A stretch of DNA of 64,000 nt from Chloroflexus aurantiacus J-10-fl (GTDB lineage Bacteria; Chloroflexota; Chloroflexia; Chloroflexales; Chloroflexaceae): contig NC_010175.1 in NCBI RefSeq assembly GCF_000018865.1, positions 2,294,001 to 2,358,000 on the forward strand. Reading direction: 5' to 3'. This document shows positions 45,003-52,889 of this stretch, one piece after another. Position 1 is the first letter of the stretch, and the number at the start of each line of letters is the position of its first letter. The notes below the pieces were generated by a model, which saw only the letters and a program-made list of their open reading frames with translations, ran no database searches and had not been told where the DNA came from. Made by a program: the position numbers and the translations under genes.

Positions 45003-45566
45003 GTGCCACCAAAAACTGATCCACGTGACTGGGAGCGGCTGTTTGAAGGGCGGCGGCGGCGACGTGGGCCGCTGCGTATCGTGATGATTGCGCTGGTCGC
45101 CGGCATCCTGACTCTCGGACTGATCGGAGCGGCACCGTTTGTGCTTGATCAGATCGAAACAAGCCGCATTATTGCCCGCCAGACCCAGATTGCATCGCAA
45201 ACCCGCGAAGCTCGTGCAACAGCGCAACAGGCAGCGATGCAGAGCGCTATTCCCACGCAAACTCCATCCCCTTCGCCCACCGCTACACTGCCATCTGCGC
45301 CCACATCAGCGCCGATCATTGGCCGGGCGCAAGTCATCAATGGCGGCAACATTCGCAGTGCCCCTCGCGTCAGTGCCGAGACTGTCATCGGTCAGGTCTG
45401 TGTTGGTGATCGCGTTGAGTTACTGGAAGAACAGACCATCGGTGAAAACAATCGCTGGTATCGCTTGCGCGTCGTCGCAACCGCCGATGACTGTGTCCCA
45501 CAACGGGTCAGCGCAGGTACTGAAGAGTGGGTTAGCGCCACGCTGCTGAGTCAGCCGGAACCGTGA
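45003..45566 (+). CDS. Single-pass membrane protein with extracytoplasmic SH3b domain
   Basis: This 187-residue protein has a basic N-terminus (RRRRRGPLR), one membrane segment (VMIALVAGILTLGLIGAAPFV), a coiled linker rich in Arg, Thr and Gln, a Pro/Ser/Thr stretch and a C-terminal SH3b domain (VINGGNIRSAPRVSAETVIG to EEWVSATLL). It starts at a GTG with AGGGAG 6 bases upstream. The SH3b resembles those at 9826 and 60597. Cell-wall binding is the usual family role. Confidence 0.8.
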   Translation: MPPKTDPRDWERLFEGRRRRRGPLRIVMIALVAGILTLGLIGAAPFVLDQIETSRIIARQTQIASQTREARATAQQAAMQSAIPTQTPSPSPTATLPSAPTSAPIIGRAQVINGGNIRSAPRVSAETVIGQVCVGDRVELLEEQTIGENNRWYRLRVVATADDCVPQRVSAGTEEWVSATLLSQPEP

Positions 45567-45632
45567 TCCGATGCTGGTTGGGCCAGGGATGACTTTGCTA
45601 CAAGCCCATCATTGTGTTGTCGCAAGGTAAGG

Positions 45633-45690
45633 TGCCGTGTGCGAACAGGGTACATCACCAGTTTGTGTTTCTCTCTGTTCGCACACGGCA
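45633..45690. terminator. Long inverted repeat between convergent genes
   Basis: Perfect 16-base arms at 45633-45648 and 45675-45690 (TGCCGTGTGCGAACAG and its complement) flank a 26-base loop. It lies between the ends of the SH3b gene and the glycosyltransferase gene and could terminate both. Confidence 0.55.
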
Positions 45691-45721
45691 TACCATCCTG
45701 ACTCACCTTCATTTGAGCCTG

Positions 45722-46849
45722 TCATCTGGCCGCGACGTGTTCGTACACATCCAGCGTGGCCTGGGCCGTGGCTCGCCACGAAAAGCGCGCCGCCTGACGC
45801 TGCCCGCGCTCGCGCAGAAAGCGGGCCAGATCGGGCGAGCGCAACACGCGCAAGATGCCCTCGGCGATCTCGTGCATGTTGTGCGGATCGACGGTGAGCG
45901 CCGCTTCTCCAACGACTTCCGGTAAACTGCCGGCATACGCACAGACCACCGGCGTGCCGCAAGCCATGGCCTCTAGCGGTGGCAGGCCAAATCCTTCATA
46001 CGATGACGGAAATACAAACAGTAAGGCACCGCTGTACAGGGCCGGCAGGTCATCGTCACTCACCCCAGGAAGAATCTTCACCCGCTCGCTCAAACCGCGC
46101 TCGTTCGCAATCGTTGCAGGTAGTGGATAGCGCGGATCGAACTTACCGGCAATGACCAGTACCGTATCGGTGAGCGACGCCGGCAGTTCGGGGATGACGC
46201 GCTCCCAGGCTCGCAGCAGCCGGTCAATGTTCTTGTGCGGTTTGTTTGAGCCGACGTACAACACATAATGGCGGGGAAGCCCATACCGCAAGCGCATATC
46301 GGTGATCTCATCGACCGGCTGGGGAGTAAACGAAGGCGCCGCAGCCAGCGGTGTGACCACAATCCGTTCGCGAGGAATGCGCAGATGAAACGCAAGATCG
46401 TCGCGCGAAACAGTCGAAATAGTGATCAGGCTGCGCGCACTCCGCGCAGCAAGGCGCAAGGCCAGCCGGTAGAAGCGTCGTCCGCGTGGGCTAAGCGTGG
46501 TCGGGTAGCGCAAAGGCAAGACATCGTAAATGGTGACAACCGAAGGACAGGGGAGGAGATACGGCTTCACGATGTAAGGGGAATGGAGTACATCGAGCTG
46601 TAACCGGGTTGCCAGTAACGGTAGTTCGAGCTGCTGGGTGAGCGCAAAGGGTGTACTCCGCACAGTAATCCGCTCGACACTCGTGCCGTTCAACGGTGGC
46701 AGTGCTTGATCGGCATTTACCAGCACAAACAGATGATGTTGGCGACTGAGAGAACTCAGCTCCGGTAGCAGGGCAGTGATATAGCGACCAATGCCGGGAA
46801 AATGGTCGCCGATATAACGGGCATCAAAGCCGATCCGCAGTGATTGCAT
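45722..46849 (-). CDS. GT4-family glycosyltransferase
   Basis: This 375-residue protein is a GT-B glycosyltransferase of the GT4 type. The N-terminal GIGRYITALLPEL, the hinge VLYVGSNKPHKNIDRLLRAW and the donor-site motif PSSYEGFGLPPLEAMACGTP are present. It transfers a sugar from a nucleotide donor, probably to a lipid or polysaccharide. A TATAAT on the minus strand ends only 9 bases before the ATG, so the transcript may be leaderless. No polysaccharide cluster surrounds it. Confidence 0.9.
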   Translation of the reverse strand: MQSLRIGFDARYIGDHFPGIGRYITALLPELSSLSRQHHLFVLVNADQALPPLNGTSVERITVRSTPFALTQQLELPLLATRLQLDVLHSPYIVKPYLLPCPSVVTIYDVLPLRYPTTLSPRGRRFYRLALRLAARSARSLITISTVSRDDLAFHLRIPRERIVVTPLAAAPSFTPQPVDEITDMRLRYGLPRHYVLYVGSNKPHKNIDRLLRAWERVIPELPASLTDTVLVIAGKFDPRYPLPATIANERGLSERVKILPGVSDDDLPALYSGALLFVFPSSYEGFGLPPLEAMACGTPVVCAYAGSLPEVVGEAALTVDPHNMHEIAEGILRVLRSPDLARFLRERGQRQAARFSWRATAQATLDVYEHVAAR

Positions 46850-46857
46850 CAGTGTTC

Positions 46858-46863
46858 ATTATA
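46858..46863 (-). promoter_or_regulatory. -10 (TATAAT) of the glycosyltransferase gene
   Basis: TATAAT on the minus strand ends 9 bases from the ATG, predicting a transcript that starts almost at the start codon. Confidence 0.5.
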
Positions 46864-46966
46864 GCCGGGATGAGGAGAGTAAAAACAGGGTGCGTGCTAT
46901 ATTCTGTGCGTCTGGTATCGAGGGTGGTGTGATCTGGCACAGCAGTGTCGTATCACCAACGCATTG

Positions 46967-47015
46967 ATAGGGGCGCACGGCCTGCCGCACCAGCCATGCT
47001 CTCGATCAGGCACAG
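46967..47015 (+). repeat. Family A repeat, partial copy 7
   Basis: It shares CTGCCGCACCAGCCATGCTC and TCGATCAGGCACAGG with the 3' half of the forward copies. Confidence 0.5.
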
Positions 47016-47477
47016 GGCATAGTGGTTCCTTGCAAACGCCTGGCTTGACCATCCGTGATGAGCTGATATGACATCGTGACTACCACCATTCATAATGCAG
47101 GTTGTCAGATCAATGCAGGAACGCTGCCGTGCGTGTCATCGGTGAGCCGCCGGTGCGTTGTTGTTGGTGCAGGAGTCCTGACCGATTCACTGCATCCACT
47201 CTCAGGTGCAATGTCAGGATGATGGGATGGAAGCGTGATACGCTACTTCTGCTGCCGGTAGGGGTATGCGACCCGCCCCCACCCTCACCCGCTGGGCTAT
47301 GCATTACCCACATGTCACGCTGCGTTAGATCAGGCTGCAAGCGCTCCCCGTGGCGCGGGCTTCCAGCCTGCGTGCAGGCATCCTCTCCGCCGCCGTCAGG
47401 GGTTGGCCGTGGCCGCTGGTGCGCAGGCACGAACCTGGTTCAACAATACCTCTACGCGCAGGGATCCCATGCATGCC

Positions 47478-47735
47478 TGACGGACGCGATGATCGGCACG
47501 ATCCCATCCAGCATCCCCGTGACCAGGATGGGTAACGGTATGCCACGCGCCGGATCGTGAGCGCGGCTGGCGCGGCAGCATGGCTGCCGCACGCCAAACT
47601 GCGCGACACGCACATGATGCGCGTGTAAGGCAACCCATCCAGCACGTGATAGCACGGCTGGAGCTGCGCACTGCCACCGGGCCAGTCGCCCACAACAGCA
47701 CCTATGGCGATCATACTCGCTGATACGCACGTAGT
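47478..47735 (-). repeat. Family A repeat, copy 8 (reverse)
   Basis: It runs parallel to copies 5 and 6: CCCCGTGACC, CCACGCGCCGGATCGTGAGC, the core CGCGGCAGC-ATG-GCTGCCGCACGCCAAA (47571-47597), GCGCGACACGC, AAGGCAACCCATCCAGC and GTGATAGCAC. Confidence 0.72.
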
Positions 47736-48341
47736 TAACACCAGGTATGGGTAATGCGTAGCCGGGTGGGAGAGGGGAGGGCAGACGTTTGATCCAGGGC
47801 TTCCTGATAGGTTAGACGTTGTGATCGATCATCTGTCCTGGCCGTCCGTGACTGCCGCCAGGGGCGGGAGCTTGCGCCTGGCTCCTCCTTCCAGCACTGG
47901 TACCGGCACCATGTGCGCCGGCGGCGCGCGCTCCCAGCTCCCGGCTGGGGAGCACACCCGTCATCACGCCCCCGCCCCGCTCCGGCACGCGGGCAATGCA
48001 GTATGCGAGGTATGGGTAATGCATAGCCCGCCGAGGGCGGGAACCACCGGTGCCGGATGGCACCCACGGTCGTGCACTGGGCGGTGTCAGGTGATGAGCG
48101 AGCCAGAGGCTCGCGCTCTCAGGCGATCCGGCGCGTGTGCATCACGATGGTACACTGACAGTCGCTACGTAAGGGTAACGGGAGCGAGTGGGCAACGACT
48201 GTTATTGCATCAGATTCGATATGATACCAGTTTGACGCAGGATATACGCATTGCGGCAAGCAAACACTCTCTGATGGCCGGGGGCGTTTTCGGCTGATGT
48301 GCCGTACTGTACCGTGCGGTATGTTTGCTACGAGTTGGCAT

Positions 48342-48359
48342 AATGAGAAATATCTCATT
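48342..48359. promoter_or_regulatory. Upstream operator candidate of marR
   Basis: AATGAGA and TCTCATT form 7 bp perfect arms around AATA, directly upstream of the -35. Confidence 0.5.
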
Positions 48360-48363
48360 TCAT

Positions 48364-48393
48364 TTGACAAGTCAATAATTTGTCGGCTATCAT
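48364..48393 (+). promoter_or_regulatory. Promoter of the marR-ABC operon
   Basis: A perfect -35 TTGACA (48364-48369) and a -10 TATCAT (48388-48393) are 18 bases apart. Unlike most promoters here, it does not have the TGG extended -10. Confidence 0.6.
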
Positions 48394-48397
48394 ACTG

Positions 48398-48414
48398 TTA
48401 GTTCGTCTAACTAA
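48398..48414. promoter_or_regulatory. MarR-type operator
   Basis: TTAGTT and AACTAA flank CGTCT. It resembles MarR-family boxes and lies between the -10 and the start codon, where a bound repressor would block transcription. Confidence 0.6.
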
Positions 48415-48420
48415 TGGTTG

Positions 48421-48858
48421 ATGTTCATGGATCAAACCACTATCGCCAACGCCCAACGCTTGCTCACCCTGCTCGACTGCATGCGAGCGAGACAGCCGCG
48501 TAGCCCTCTGTTCGATCAACTCAATGAATGGGGGTTATCGATCTCGCACCTGCGCCTGCTCGGTTTGCTGGCCCCTGACCGGGAATTGTCAATGCGCGAA
48601 CTGGCTGAAGCGCTGAATATCAAGCCGCCATCACTGACGGCCCTGACACGTCGCTTGCTGCAGAATGGGTTGCTTGAACGCCGTCCTCATCCCGACGATA
48701 GCCGGGTAATCCTGCTCTCGCTAAGTGAGGCTGGTCGGCAGCTTCATCGCGATCTCGAACGCGAGCGGTTGAGTCAACTGGTACATCTCCTGTCCGGTTT
48801 GAGCCACACCGAGCAACAGGTGTTTCTCGATCTGCTTGAACGGGCAATGCGGGCGTAA
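48421..48858 (+). CDS. MarR-family transcriptional regulator
   Basis: This 145-residue regulator has a winged helix with SISHLRLLGLLAPDRELSMR, the recognition helix region IKPPSLTALTRRLLQNGLLE and wing RRPHPDDSRVILLSLSEAG. MarR dimers repress nearby genes and are released by small molecules. Two heterodimeric exporter genes follow on the same strand, and two inverted repeats surround the promoter, so it probably represses its own operon. ATGs at 48421 and 48427 are both possible starts. Confidence 0.9.
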   Translation: MFMDQTTIANAQRLLTLLDCMRARQPRSPLFDQLNEWGLSISHLRLLGLLAPDRELSMRELAEALNIKPPSLTALTRRLLQNGLLERRPHPDDSRVILLSLSEAGRQLHRDLERERLSQLVHLLSGLSHTEQQVFLDLLERAMRA

Positions 48859-48902
48859 CGGGTTTCGGTTTCGATTAGCAAAGGTTCAGGAAAGAAACAG
48901 GT

Positions 48903-50831
48903 ATGCAGGCTCAGCGTGGAATGACTTCCGTACCGGCTCAGCGCCCGGCTTCTGGTGCGTTGATACGGGCCATTCGCTATCTTGGCCGTCAGCGACGCAC
49001 TGTGCTGATCGCCTACGGTTCACTGGTGTTGGCCACCCTGGCTCAGTTAGCCGTACCACAACTGGTACAAAATATGATCGACGCGGTCACGCGCAGTATT
49101 GTCGCGACCCGGATTTTGACGGAAGTGCCGGCGGCATTTCAGGCTGCGGCAGCGGCACAGCTTGGTCTGACCATCGAAGCGTTGCAGCGTGATGCGGCAA
49201 ATGCTGAAGGGATTGTGCTTAATGCCGCGCTATTGATCCTGGTCTTCGCCGTCATGCGCGGTGTCTTCTCGTTTTTACAATCGTTCATGGCAGAGCAGAC
49301 TTCGCACGGTCTGGCTTTCGATCTACGCAATGCAATCTTCAGCAAGATTCAACGCATGTCGTTTAGTTTCTATGATCGCAATCAGACCGGGCAATTAATG
49401 GTACGTGCTACCGATGATGTTGAACGGGTGCGCACATTCGTGGCTCAGGGTCTGGTGCTGGCTGCCCAATCGTTTCTACTGTTAATCGGGGCGTTGATTG
49501 TGCTGGCCTTTACCAACTGGCAATTAACGCTGGTTATTCTGCCTTTGTTGCCAATTGCGCTTGCTGTGTTCTTTGTCTTTGGTCGCATCAGCCAGCCACT
49601 CTTCCTGGAAGTGCAAAATCGGCTTTCCCGTCTCAACACGATTTTGCAAGAAAATATCGCCGGGATTAAGGTCGTGAAGGCATTTGCCCGCGAGCCGTAT
49701 GAAGAACAACGGTTTGATCAGGCGGCTACTGCGCTGATGGAGCAGCAAATTCGGGTGAACCGGATTTTTGCCTTCCTCTTCCCGGTGATATTTTTAATTG
49801 CCCAATTAGGCCAGGCCGCCATTCTCTATTTTGGTGGTCAACAAATTCTAAACGGAACGCTGGAACTCGGTGAATATCAGAAGTTTAGTCTCTATCTGGT
49901 GTATGTCTTCTTCCCACTCGGTCAGCTCGGTTTCATTATCGCATTGCTGGCCCAGGCCGGCGCCTCAGCCGGGCGCATCTTTGAAGTGCTCGATGCGCAG
50001 AGTGAGATTGTCGAACGACCAGACGCTATCGTGCTGCCACCGTTGCAGGGGCGGGTAGAGTTTCGCCATGTCACTTTCCGTTACTTCAACAGCAGCGCTC
50101 CCGTGTTGCAAGATGTCAGTTTTGTGGTCGAGCCGGGACAAACGGTTGCTCTGCTCGGCGCAACCGGCAGTGGCAAAACGTCGATCATCAATCTCATCCC
50201 GCGTTTCTACGATGTCAGCGAGGGGGCTGTGCTCATCGATGGCTATGACGTGCGCGACGTCACTATCGACAGTCTGCGCAGCCAGATCGGGATTGTGTTG
50301 CAAGAGAGCAATCTGTTTAGCGGAACGATCCGCGAGAATATTGCCTTTGGCCGCCCTGATGCCAGTGATGACGAGATCATTGCCGCAGCTAAGGCCGCGG
50401 CTGCACACGATTTCATTATGAGTTTTCCTGATGGCTACAACACGCGGGTGGGTGAACGGGGGATGACGCTTTCCGGTGGGCAGAAACAGCGGATTGCGAT
50501 TGCCCGTGCGCTCTTGCTCGACCCACGGCTGCTCATTCTCGACGATAGCACCAGCAATGTTGATGTGGCAACCGAAGCACTGATTCAGCGGGCGCTCGAC
50601 CGTCTGATGCGTGGCCGTACCAGTTTCGTGATTGCCCAACGAATTAGCACCGTGCGCAACGCCGATCTGATCCTCGTCCTCGACAAAGGGCGACTGGTGG
50701 CCAGCGGTACGCACGCCGAATTGCTTGAACAAAGCCCAATCTACGCCGAAATCTACGCTTCGCAACTGATTGAAGACGCCCCGCTACCCTCTACGAATGG
50801 TCAGGGTGAAGAAGGAGTGACAGGACGATGA
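48903..50831 (+). CDS. ABC exporter subunit with degenerate ATPase site
   Basis: This 642-residue half-transporter has an N-terminal six-helix domain and a C-terminal ATPase. Walker A is LLGATGSGKTSIINL and the signature LSGGQKQRIAIARAL. After Walker B the catalytic Glu is replaced: LLILDDSTSNVD has Asp548 where ABC exporters have Glu. With the altered signature of the next protein this makes one non-hydrolysing site, as in TM287/288-type heterodimers. AGGAAAG precedes the ATG. The extra-long N-terminal loop (MIDAVTRSIVATRILTEVPA onward) is unusual. Drug or lipid export is inferred from the MarR gene. Confidence 0.9.
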   Translation: MQAQRGMTSVPAQRPASGALIRAIRYLGRQRRTVLIAYGSLVLATLAQLAVPQLVQNMIDAVTRSIVATRILTEVPAAFQAAAAAQLGLTIEALQRDAANAEGIVLNAALLILVFAVMRGVFSFLQSFMAEQTSHGLAFDLRNAIFSKIQRMSFSFYDRNQTGQLMVRATDDVERVRTFVAQGLVLAAQSFLLLIGALIVLAFTNWQLTLVILPLLPIALAVFFVFGRISQPLFLEVQNRLSRLNTILQENIAGIKVVKAFAREPYEEQRFDQAATALMEQQIRVNRIFAFLFPVIFLIAQLGQAAILYFGGQQILNGTLELGEYQKFSLYLVYVFFPLGQLGFIIALLAQAGASAGRIFEVLDAQSEIVERPDAIVLPPLQGRVEFRHVTFRYFNSSAPVLQDVSFVVEPGQTVALLGATGSGKTSIINLIPRFYDVSEGAVLIDGYDVRDVTIDSLRSQIGIVLQESNLFSGTIRENIAFGRPDASDDEIIAAAKAAAAHDFIMSFPDGYNTRVGERGMTLSGGQKQRIAIARALLLDPRLLILDDSTSNVDVATEALIQRALDRLMRGRTSFVIAQRISTVRNADLILVLDKGRLVASGTHAELLEQSPIYAEIYASQLIEDAPLPSTNGQGEEGVTGR

Positions 50832-52705
50832 TGGGAGGACTGGGCGGCCAAGGCCGCATGCTGAACACTGATGTCCAGAAGCCGAAGAATGTACTGGCGA
50901 CGATTGCCCGCTTCTGGCCCTACTTTCGCCCCTACTGGCCGGTCGTGGTGCTCACCTTCGTCTTGATCACCGCCAGTGCCCAGTTGCAGGTCACTGCTCC
51001 TGAACTGATCGGTCAGGCGGTTGACTGCTACCTCTTCCCGCGGGCCGATGCCTGCTGGTACACCACGGTCGATGCCGCAGCAACGAATGCCGACCGTCTG
51101 AGCGGGCTGACCGGCCTGGTCGGTTGGTTGCTGGTTGTGTTTGTCGGTGGTGCTTTTCTCCAGGGCCTGGCCTTCTTCAGTATGAACTGGGTTGGGCAGC
51201 GAGCACTCCGGCAGATACGAGAGGATGTTTTCGCGCACATTCATCGGCTCTCGCTGGGTTATTTTGCTCGTAACGAAGCCGGTAATGTGATGAGCCGGAT
51301 CACCAGTGACACCGATACGATTCAGCAGGCCCTGAGTTTTGCCTTGCTGAGCGTTGTCAGCGGCTTCTTGCAGATTGGTTTGACCATCAATGCAATGGTT
51401 CTAAGCAATCTGCCGTATGCGCTGATCAGCCTGAGTGTGGTGCCATTTATGGTGTTGGCGACCTTCTATTTTTCCACCCAGGCCCGGCGAGCGTTTCGCG
51501 CCAGTCGGCAACAAATGGGCAATGTGAACGCCGGTTTGCAAGAGAGTATTGCCGGCGCTCGCGAAGTACAGGCCTTCAACCGTGAGGCAGAGAGCATTGC
51601 CCAGTTTGAGCGGACCAATGCCGCCAACCGCGATGCAAATATTCGAGCAGCCAGTTTCACCAGTGCCCTGAACCCGGTGCTGGAAGCCCTGGGATATGTG
51701 GCCATCGCCATCGTTGTGGTTGTCGGTGCGCTGAGTGCGCTGCGCAATGTGCCCCTCTTCGGTACCGGGATCATTTCACTGGGAACGATCTTTGCCTTCA
51801 TTCAATACGTGCAACGCTTCAATCAGCCCATTCAGCAAATTGCTTCTCTCTGGACAAATGTCCAGAACGCGATTGCCGGTGGTGAACGCATCTTCGGGCT
51901 GCTTGATGTGCAACCCGATCTGGTTGATGCACCGAATGCGTATCCGCTACCGCCGATCCAGGGTCGGGTCGTCTTCGATCACGTCTGGGCCGAATATAAA
52001 CCGGGTGAGCCGGTACTGCGTGATGTAAGTTTTATCGCTGAACCGGGACAAACCATCGCTATCGTCGGCCCGACCGGTGCCGGCAAGACCACGCTGGTCA
52101 ATCTCATCCCGCGTTTTTACGATGTCAGCGCCGGGCAGGTGACAATTGACGGTCACGATGTACGTGCGGTGACCGCCGCCAGCCTGCGTTCGCAGATCGG
52201 CATTGTGCTGCAAGACACCTTCCTGTTTGCCGATACGGTGATGAACAATATCCGTTATGGACGCCTGTCTGCCACCGATGACGAGGTCATCGCTGCGGCT
52301 CAACTGGTCGGCGCGCAAGAGTTCATCGAGCGGTTACCCGACGGCTACCAGACGATCCTCGGCGAGCGAGGTACCGGCCTTAGTCAGGGGCAACGGCAAC
52401 TGATCGCGATTGCGCGCGCAGCGTTGGCCAATCCCCGCATTTTGATCCTCGATGAAGCGACCAGTAGCGTTGACACCCGCACCGAGCGGATCATTCAGCG
52501 CGCGTTTGATCAGATGCTGGCGGAACGAACCAGCTTTGTGATTGCTCATCGCCTGAGCACAATCCGTAATGCCGATCTGGTGCTGATGGTCAAGAATGGT
52601 CAGATCGTCGAACGCGGCTCGCATCAGGAGCTGTTGGCCTTGCGCGGCGCGTATTACGATCTGTATCAACAGCAATTTGCCGCCGGGGTAGAGGCAATTT
52701 CCTGA
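50828..52705 (+). CDS. ABC exporter subunit with canonical catalytic Glu
   Basis: This 625-residue partner overlaps the previous gene by four bases (ATGA). It has a six-helix domain with a long first periplasm-side loop containing Cys (CYLFPRADACWY), then an ATPase. Walker A is IVGPTGAGKTTLVNL and Walker B keeps Glu543 (ILDEATSSVD). Its signature is LSQGQRQLIAIARA, with Gln for Gly. The canonical site therefore combines this Walker B with the partner's LSGGQ, and the other site is degenerate. Confidence 0.9.
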   Translation: MMGGLGGQGRMLNTDVQKPKNVLATIARFWPYFRPYWPVVVLTFVLITASAQLQVTAPELIGQAVDCYLFPRADACWYTTVDAAATNADRLSGLTGLVGWLLVVFVGGAFLQGLAFFSMNWVGQRALRQIREDVFAHIHRLSLGYFARNEAGNVMSRITSDTDTIQQALSFALLSVVSGFLQIGLTINAMVLSNLPYALISLSVVPFMVLATFYFSTQARRAFRASRQQMGNVNAGLQESIAGAREVQAFNREAESIAQFERTNAANRDANIRAASFTSALNPVLEALGYVAIAIVVVVGALSALRNVPLFGTGIISLGTIFAFIQYVQRFNQPIQQIASLWTNVQNAIAGGERIFGLLDVQPDLVDAPNAYPLPPIQGRVVFDHVWAEYKPGEPVLRDVSFIAEPGQTIAIVGPTGAGKTTLVNLIPRFYDVSAGQVTIDGHDVRAVTAASLRSQIGIVLQDTFLFADTVMNNIRYGRLSATDDEVIAAAQLVGAQEFIERLPDGYQTILGERGTGLSQGQRQLIAIARAALANPRILILDEATSSVDTRTERIIQRAFDQMLAERTSFVIAHRLSTIRNADLVLMVKNGQIVERGSHQELLALRGAYYDLYQQQFAAGVEAIS

Positions 52706-52800
52706 GTAGAACCTCTCTCGCCAACTGGCAGCCACGCAGGCTGACCGCAGCCGGTCTTATCCGCGCCGGCATAAGGGGCGGGAGATGATTTATTCCATCC

Positions 52801-52845
52801 TACAGAGTAGGGTAGGTGCAGTCAACGCCTGCGCCTACCTCTGTA
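52801..52845. terminator. Hairpin between convergent exporter and C11-like genes
   Basis: TACAGAG/CTCTGTA and GTAGGTGCAG/CTGCGCCTAC stack in one bulged stem. It lies about 95 bases after the exporter stop and 45 before the end of the convergent gene. Confidence 0.5.
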
Positions 52846-52889
52846 GAGAGCGTGCAGGACTCCCTGTGTCGCACTGTTTAGTGCAATGG

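Larger units (their letters stand above)
46850..48341. other. 1.5 kb repeat-rich non-coding island
   Basis: No protein is recognisable in any frame. It holds a partial forward family A copy (about 46967-47015), a full reverse copy (47478-47735), three copies of GGGTAATGC(A/G)TAGCC (47283 reversed, 47748, 48016), GC-rich hairpins including 48096-48119, and no transposase. Confidence 0.6.
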
